Assembly (NCBI GenBank): GCA_951213105.1
Contig: OX578146.1
Span: 52,470,775-52,534,774 of the forward strand
DNA: 64,000 nucleotides
From: Amaurobius ferox
Lineage: Eukaryota; Arthropoda; Arachnida; Araneae; Amaurobiidae
Direction: 5' to 3'
The notes beneath the pieces are model-generated. The model made no database searches. It was given only the letters and a program-made list of their open reading frames with translations, and was not told the DNA's origin. Position 1 is the first letter of the stretch. Every line of letters begins with the position of its first letter. The position numbers and the translations under genes were made by a program. Below are positions 58,031 through 64,000 of the stretch, in pieces.

Positions 58031-58378
58031 TATGTGTGTGTGTGTGTGTGTGTGTCAGTGAGTCTGAGGAGACGATAACTGACGAACGAATGGACCGATT
58101 CGAACCAAATTTGGTACAAAAATCACAATCCGTAAACACTGGAAGCCTATTGTTTTTATACGCAATCGAATGTTCAGAACCCCCCTAAATTTTCGAATGA
58201 AATTTTGAAAAAATCGTCAAAAAATCAAAACAGCTAATAAAGTTACACAAATAGACATTTCGTATGTAATTTCTCATTAGAAAACGATTGGCATGAATTT
58301 TAGAACGCTAACATGAACCGTTCTCGAGATATTGTACATTTTTTAAAAAAACTTATGAAAAAGTCACATAAAAAAAAA

Positions 58379-58655
58379 TCTGATGTGGCCAACACATGAC
58401 TTTCCTTATATAATGTAATGAATTTACTACTTTTACAGTAAAATAAATAGGTTTTTCGTCTAGTAGATACTAATATCCTTTCCAAGATATTGAATTTTCG
58501 ACAATTAGTCGTCATTCTCATTGATTTATCGTCATTTTTATCCATTTGGCGAGATTTTCGTTAATTTGGCAGCATTTCAAAAAGTCGCCAAGTTGGCGAC
58601 ATTCCGCCAAATTCGTCGCCAAAATCTCGCCAAGCGTTATGGACGAAGAAATAAG

Positions 58656-58753
<98 letters not shown>

Positions 58754-59605
58754 CTTATTAGATATTGAATTTTCCACAATTAGCCGTCATTTTCACTGAT
58801 TTAGTGTCATTTTTATCCATTTGGCGAGATTTTCGTTAATTTGGCAACATTTCAAAAAGTCGCCAAGTTGGGAACATTCCGCCAAATTCGTCGCCAAAAT
58901 GTCGCCAAACCTTATGGACGAGGAAATAAGTTGTTCTTATAGCAGATAAGTGACTATTAGCGTTCAAATACAAAGGTGTTGCTCAAAGTATCTTTTCTCA
59001 TGAATGGAACGAGCTAGATCCAGGAGAATAATGTCACTCAATTTATCGCATGGTATTACATATGAAAAGTGAACATGCTTCTCAATAGGAAATATTTTTT
59101 TATTCATTTTATATGACTTTTTGATAATTTTTTTTAAAAATGTGCAATATCTCAAGAACGGGTCATGTTAGCGTTCTAAAATTTATATCAATCGTTTTCT
59201 AATGAAAAATTACATAAGAAATGTCTATTTGTGTAAATCTATTAGTAGTTTTGATTTTTTGACGATTTTTTCAAAATTTTATTCGAAAATTTAGGGGGGT
59301 TCTGAACATTCGATTGCGTATAAAAACAATAGGCTTCCAGTGTCTACGGGTTGTGATTTTTGTACCAAATTTTGTTTGAATCGGTCCATTCGTTCATCAG
59401 TTATCGTCTCCAAAGACTCACTGACACACACACACACACACACACACATACTTTCACACACACACACACACACACAGACATCACTTCAAAACCGTTTGAT
59501 TCGTGATCAGGGATGCTTGAAACGTGCTCTCCCGTCGAAAACTCGAGTTCGAATTTTCGACCCCGTCACAATACTTTCCTTATACATTATGTATATAAGG
59601 AAAGT
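58379..59605 (+). mobile_element. Family A element with internal duplication and (TA)n
   Basis: It has complete ends. The region around GATATTGAATTTTC...GGACGA(A/G)GAAATAAGTT occurs twice (about 58488-58656 and 58757-58930), separated by the (TA)n tract. Confidence 0.85.
58657..58752. repeat. (TA)n microsatellite
   Basis: About 48 TA units with a single AA interruption. Confidence 0.95.
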
Positions 59606-59777
59606 AAAAAATTCCTATTGAGAAACATATTCACTTATCATATGTAATACCATGCGATAAATTGAGTGACATAATTCTCGTGGATCTAGCTCGTTCCATT
59701 CATGAAAAAATATACTTTGAATAATACTTTTGTATTTGAACGCCAATAGTCATTTATCTGCTGTAAGAATAACTTTT

Positions 59778-60706
59778 TACTTTCCTTATATACATAATGT
59801 ATAAGGAAAGTATTGCGACGGGGTCGAAAATTCGAATTCAAGTTTCCGACGAGAGAGCATATTTCAAGCATCCCTGATCACGAATCAAACATTTTTGAAG
59901 TGCTGTGTGTGCGTGTGTGTGTGTGAAAGTATGTGTGTGTGTCAGTGAGCCTGTGGAGACGATAACTGACGAACGAATGGACCGAATCGAACGAAATTTG
60001 GTACAAAAATCACAATCCGTAAACACTGGAAACCTATTGTTTTTAAACGAAATCAAATGTTCAGAACCCGCCAAAATTTTCGAGTGAAATTTTGAAAAAA
60101 TCGTCAAAAAATAAAAACCGCTAATAAAGTTACGCAAATAGACATTTCTTATGTAATTTTTCATTAGAAAACGATTAACATAAAATTTAGAACGCTAACA
60201 TGAACCGTTCTCGAGATATTTTACATTTTTCAAAAAAATTATCAAAAAGTCGTATAAAATAAAAAAAATATATTTCCTATTGAGAAACATGTTCACTTTT
60301 CATATGTAATACCATGCGATAAATTGGGTGACCTCATTCTCGTGGATCTAGCTCGTTCCATTCATGAAAAAAGATACTTCGAGTAATACTTTTGTATTTG
60401 AACGCCAATATTTATCTGTTATAAGAATAACTTATTTCTCCGGCAGTAAAACTTGGCGAGATTTTGGCGACGAATTTGGCAGAATGTCGCCAACTTGGCG
60501 ACTTTTTGAAATGTTGCCAAATTAACGAAAATCTCGCCAAATGGATAAAAATGACGCTAAATCAAGAAAATGACGACTAATTATCGAAAATTCAATATCT
60601 TGGAAAGGATATTAGTATCTACTATAAGATAAACCTATTTTTTTTACTGTTAAAGTAGTAAATTCATTGCATTATATAAGGAAAGTCATGTGGTGCCCAC
60701 ATCAGA
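59778..60706 (-). mobile_element. Family A element, full length, nested
   Basis: The hairpin end TACTTTCCTTATATACATAA and the end GTGCCCACATCAGA are both present. It is flanked by sequence of the older A element. Confidence 0.85.
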
Positions 60707-60918
60707 TTTTTTCTTAGTGCATAACGCTTGGCGAGATTCTGGCGACGAATTTGGCGGAATGTCGCCAACTTGGCAACTTTTTTGAAATATTGCCAAATTA
60801 ATGAAAATCTGGCCAGATGGATAAAAATGATACCAAATCAATGAAAATGACGATTAATTGTCGAAAATTCAATATCTTGGAAAGAATATTAGTATCTACT
60901 ATAAGAAAAACCTATTTT

Positions 60919-61053
60919 TACTTTCCTTATATACATAATGTATAAGGAAAGTATTGTGACGGGGTCGAAAATTCGAATTCGACTTTTCGACGGGAGAGCA
61001 CGTTTCAAGCATCCCTGATCACGAATCAAACATTTTTGAAGTGATGTCTGTGA

Positions 61054-61101
<48 letters not shown>

Positions 61102-61964
61102 CAGTATGTGTGTGTGTGTGTGTGTGTCAGTGAGTCTGTGGAGACGATAACTGACGAACGAATGGACCGATTCGAACCAAATTTGGTACAAAAATCACAA
61201 TCCGCAAACGCTGGAAGCCTATTGTTTTTATACGCAATCGAATGTTCAGAACCCCCCTAAATTTTTGAATGAAATTATGAAAAAATCGTAAAAAAATTAA
61301 AACCACTAATAAAGTTACGCAAATAGGCATTTCTTATGTAATTTTTCATTAGAAAACGATTGACATAAATTTTAGAACGCTAACATGAACCGTTCTCTAG
61401 ATATTGTACATTTTTCAAAAAAATTATCAAAAAGTCATATAAAATAAAAATTAAAATATTTCCTATTGAGAAAGATGTTCACTTTTCATATGTAATACCA
61501 TGCGATAAATTGGGTGACATCATTGTCGTGGATCTAGCTCGTTCCATTCATGAAAAAATATACTTTGAGTAATACTTTTGTATTTGAACGCCAATAGTCA
61601 TTTATCTGCTGTAAGAATAACTTATGTCTTTTAACTTGTGCATAACGCTTGGCGAGATTTTGGCGACGAATTTGGCGGAATGTCGCCAACTTGGCGATTT
61701 TTTTAAATGTTGCCACATTAACGAAAATCTCGCCAAATGGATAAAAATGACGCTAAATCAATGAAAATGACAACTAATTGTCGAAAATTCAATATCTTGG
61801 AAAGAATATTAGTATCTACTATAAGAAAAACGTATTACTTTCCTTATATACATAATGAATAAGGAAAGTATTGTGACGGGGTCGAAAATTCGAATTCGAG
61901 TTTTCGACGGGAGAGCACGTTTCAAGCATCCCTGATCACGAATCAAACATTTTTGAAGTGATGT

Positions 61965-62002
<38 letters not shown>

Positions 62003-62862
62003 AAGTATGTGTGTGTGTGTGTCAGTGAGTCTGTGGAGACGATAACTGACGAACGAATGGACCGATTCGAACGAAATTTGGTACAAAATTCTCAATCCGT
62101 AAACACTGGAAGCCTATTGTTTTTATTGCAATCGAATGTTCAGAACCCCCCCTAAATTTTCGAGTGAAATTTTGAAAAAATCGTCAAAAAATCAAAACCG
62201 CTAATAAAGTTACGCAAATAGACATTTCTTATGTAATTTTTCATTTGAAAACGATTGACATAAATTTTAGAGCGCTAACATGAACCGTTCTTGAGATATT
62301 GCACATTTTTCAAAAACAATATCAAAAAGTTATATAAAATAGAAAAAATATATTTCCTATTGAGAAACATGCTCACTTTTCATATGCAATACCATGCGAT
62401 AAATTTGGTGACATTATTCTCGTGGATCTAGCTCGTTCCATTCATGGAAAAATATACTTTGAGTAAAACTTTTGTTTTTCAACGCCAATAGTCATTTATC
62501 TGCTATAATAATAACCTTCTCCATCCATAAAGCTTGGCGAGATTTTGGCGACGAATTTGGCGGAATGTCACCATCTTGGCGACATTTTTAATAGTTGCCA
62601 AATTAACAAAAATCTCGCCAGATTGATAAAAATGGCGCCAAATCAATGAAAATGACGACTAATTAAAGAAAATTCAATATCTTGGAAAGAATATAAGTAT
62701 CTACTATAAGAATAACATTTTTTTTAACTGTAAAAATAGTAAATTCATTGCATTATATAAGGAAAGTCATGTGTTGCCCACATCTGATTTTTTTTACTGT
62801 AAAAGTAGTAAATTCATTACATTATATAAGGAAAGTCATGTGTTGCCCACATCAGATTTTTT
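60919..62862 (-). mobile_element. Family A element split by another A copy
   Basis: The body is 60919-61835. The missing 5'-terminal part is found at 62788-62862 (ACTGTAAAAGTAGTAAATTC to CCCACATCAGA), beyond the copy inserted at 61836-62787. The GT tract is long. Confidence 0.75.
61836..62787 (-). mobile_element. Family A element, full length, nested
   Basis: It starts TACTTTCCTTATATACATAA. The end reads CCCACATCTGA with one change from CATCAGA. The insertion point is the T run about 75 bases from the host element's 5' end. Confidence 0.85.
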
Positions 62863-62866
62863 ACAC

Positions 62867-63061
62867 TTATTTTCACAAGGTAAATAAATAAATTTGATTT
62901 AATTGCTTGTTAGCTTTAAAAATAGACATGTCTTTCATAGGGCTAGTAAGAAAGTCTTAAAGCACCCCATTAACTTTGTAAGGAAAAGCTTAAGAGTATA
63001 CATATTAGGTCTGCCCATAGTTAAAGAGATAAAAATTCCAAGACGCTAGAATCACTTTTAT
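62867..63061. other. Spacer between A elements, nothing recognised
   Basis: AT-rich, without repeat match or open frame. Confidence 0.5.
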
Positions 63062-63181
63062 TACTTTCCTTATATACATAATGTATAAGGAAAGTATTGT
63101 GTCGAAAATTCGAATTCGACTTTTCGACGGGAGATCACGTTTCAAGCATCCCTGACCACGAATCAAACATTTTTGAAGTGA

Positions 63182-63221
<40 letters not shown>

Positions 63222-63985
63222 AGTGAGCCTGTGGAGATGATAACTGACGAACGAATGGACCGATTCGAACCAAATTTGGTACAAAAATTACAATTCGTAA
63301 ACACTGGAAGCCTATTGTTTTTATACGCAATCGAATGTTCAGAACCCCCTAAATTTTCAAATGAAATTTTGAAAAAATCGTCAAAAAATCAAAACCGCTA
63401 ATAAAGTTACGCAAATAGACATTTCTTATGTAATTTTTCATTAGAAAACGATTGGCATAAATTTTAGAACGCTAACATGAACCGTTCTCGAGATATTGTA
63501 TATTTTTCAAAAAAATTATCAAAAAGTCATATAAAATGAAAAAAAAAATTCCTATTGAGAAACATGTTCACTTTTCATATGTAATACCATACGATAAATT
63601 GGGTGACATCATTCTCGTGGATCTAGCTCATTCCATTCAAGGAAAAAGATACTTTGAGTAATACGTTTGTAGTTGAACGGCAATAATCATTTGTCTGCTG
63701 TAAGAATAACATATTTATTCGTCCATAACGCTTGGCGAGATTTTTGCGACGAATTTGGCGGAATGTCGCCAACTTGGCGACTTTTTGAAATGTTGCCAAA
63801 TTAACGAAAATCCCGCCAAATGGATAAAAATGACGCTAAATCAATGAAAATGACGACTAATTGTCGAAAATTCAATATCTTGGAAGAAATATTGGTATCT
63901 ACTATAAGAAAAACCTATTTTTTTACTGTAAAAGTAGTAAATTCATTACATTATATAAGGAAAGTCATGTGTTGCCCACATCAGA
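63062..63985 (-). mobile_element. Family A element, full length
   Basis: It has a complete hairpin end, a GT tract and the TTGCCCACATCAGA end just inside the window edge. Confidence 0.88.
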
Positions 63986-64000
63986 TTTTTTATAACTGTA

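Larger units (their letters stand above)
57847..60918 (-). mobile_element. Family A element split by two other A elements
   Basis: The pieces are 57847-58378, 59606-59777 and about 60707-60918. They rejoin to a continuous A sequence when the copies at 58379-59605 and 59778-60706 are removed. It lacks its first roughly 75 bases, ending in the T run at 60918. Confidence 0.8.

Noticed and set aside
57961..58060. Regularly repeated short units that could suggest a CRISPR array
   Set aside because: They are GT microsatellites in A elements with no spacer structure, in a eukaryotic setting.

Overview
The window is eukaryotic, AT-rich and almost entirely made of transposable elements and their debris. 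No intact host gene was identified. The repertoire is a hAT relic with a ZMYM1-like transposase, a non-LTR retrotransposon fragment, a Tc1-type C-terminus, a THAP fragment, canonical Helitrons, a 5S rRNA-like sequence close to that of arthropods, and tRNA-headed SINEs. This suggests an arthropod. A spider or other chelicerate is my guess, and I cannot prove it.

Three non-autonomous families dominate. Families A (about 0.9-1.0 kb) and B (about 0.65-0.85 kb, more where the microsatellite is expanded) share a 5' end starting TCTGATGTGGGCAGCACATG. They carry a CA- or CAGA-type microsatellite in the 3' half and end in a long hairpin. The core of each hairpin is repeated next to the 5' end in a family-specific version. 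They sit inside A/T runs with no visible target duplication. This resembles Helentron-derived elements of the DINE-1/HINE type. Family C has canonical Helitron ends (A|TC at the 5' end, CTAG|T at the 3' end, and a short hairpin before the end) and a CAGA tract. Head-to-tail junctions are frequent in all three families.

Layout. 0-2.1 kb: nothing recognisable. 2.1-3.0 kb: SINE cluster with a 5S rRNA-like sequence joined to a tRNA-type SINE. 3.2-3.7 kb: tandem repeat and (TA)n. 4.5-5.5 kb: A element. 6.4 kb: possible terminal exon. 7.0-8.4 kb: Helitron C. 8.5-14.8 kb: hAT fossil broken by a foldback element (itself hit by a TTAA-inserted MITE), two A elements and (TA)n. 16.3-19.3 kb: nested B elements. 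20.5-23.6 kb: B elements, (TA)n and a 125-bp tandem repeat. 24.1-25.0 kb: CA-rich block. 25.8-28.7 kb: A and B, with an A nested in a B. 29.1-30.9 kb: LINE fragment with endonuclease and partial reverse transcriptase. 30.9-33.1 kb: A, A, B. 33.5-39.4 kb: three Helitron C copies inserted in a repeat whose uninterrupted paralogue lies near 41.3 kb. 40.2-42.3 kb: two SINEs. 42.6-45.3 kb: A elements with a duplicated flank, then a THAP fragment. 45.5-48.5 kb: B and A. 48.5-51.7 kb: an element with inverted repeats of about 0.62 kb and decayed coding sequence. 52.1-55.3 kb: Tc1 end and four B copies. 55.4-63.99 kb: A elements, mostly on the minus strand and nested in one another.

The genes do not form a pathway. 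What works together is the mobile DNA: autonomous Helitron/Helentron, LINE and hAT machinery elsewhere in the genome presumably mobilised these copies. The nesting gives a relative chronology.
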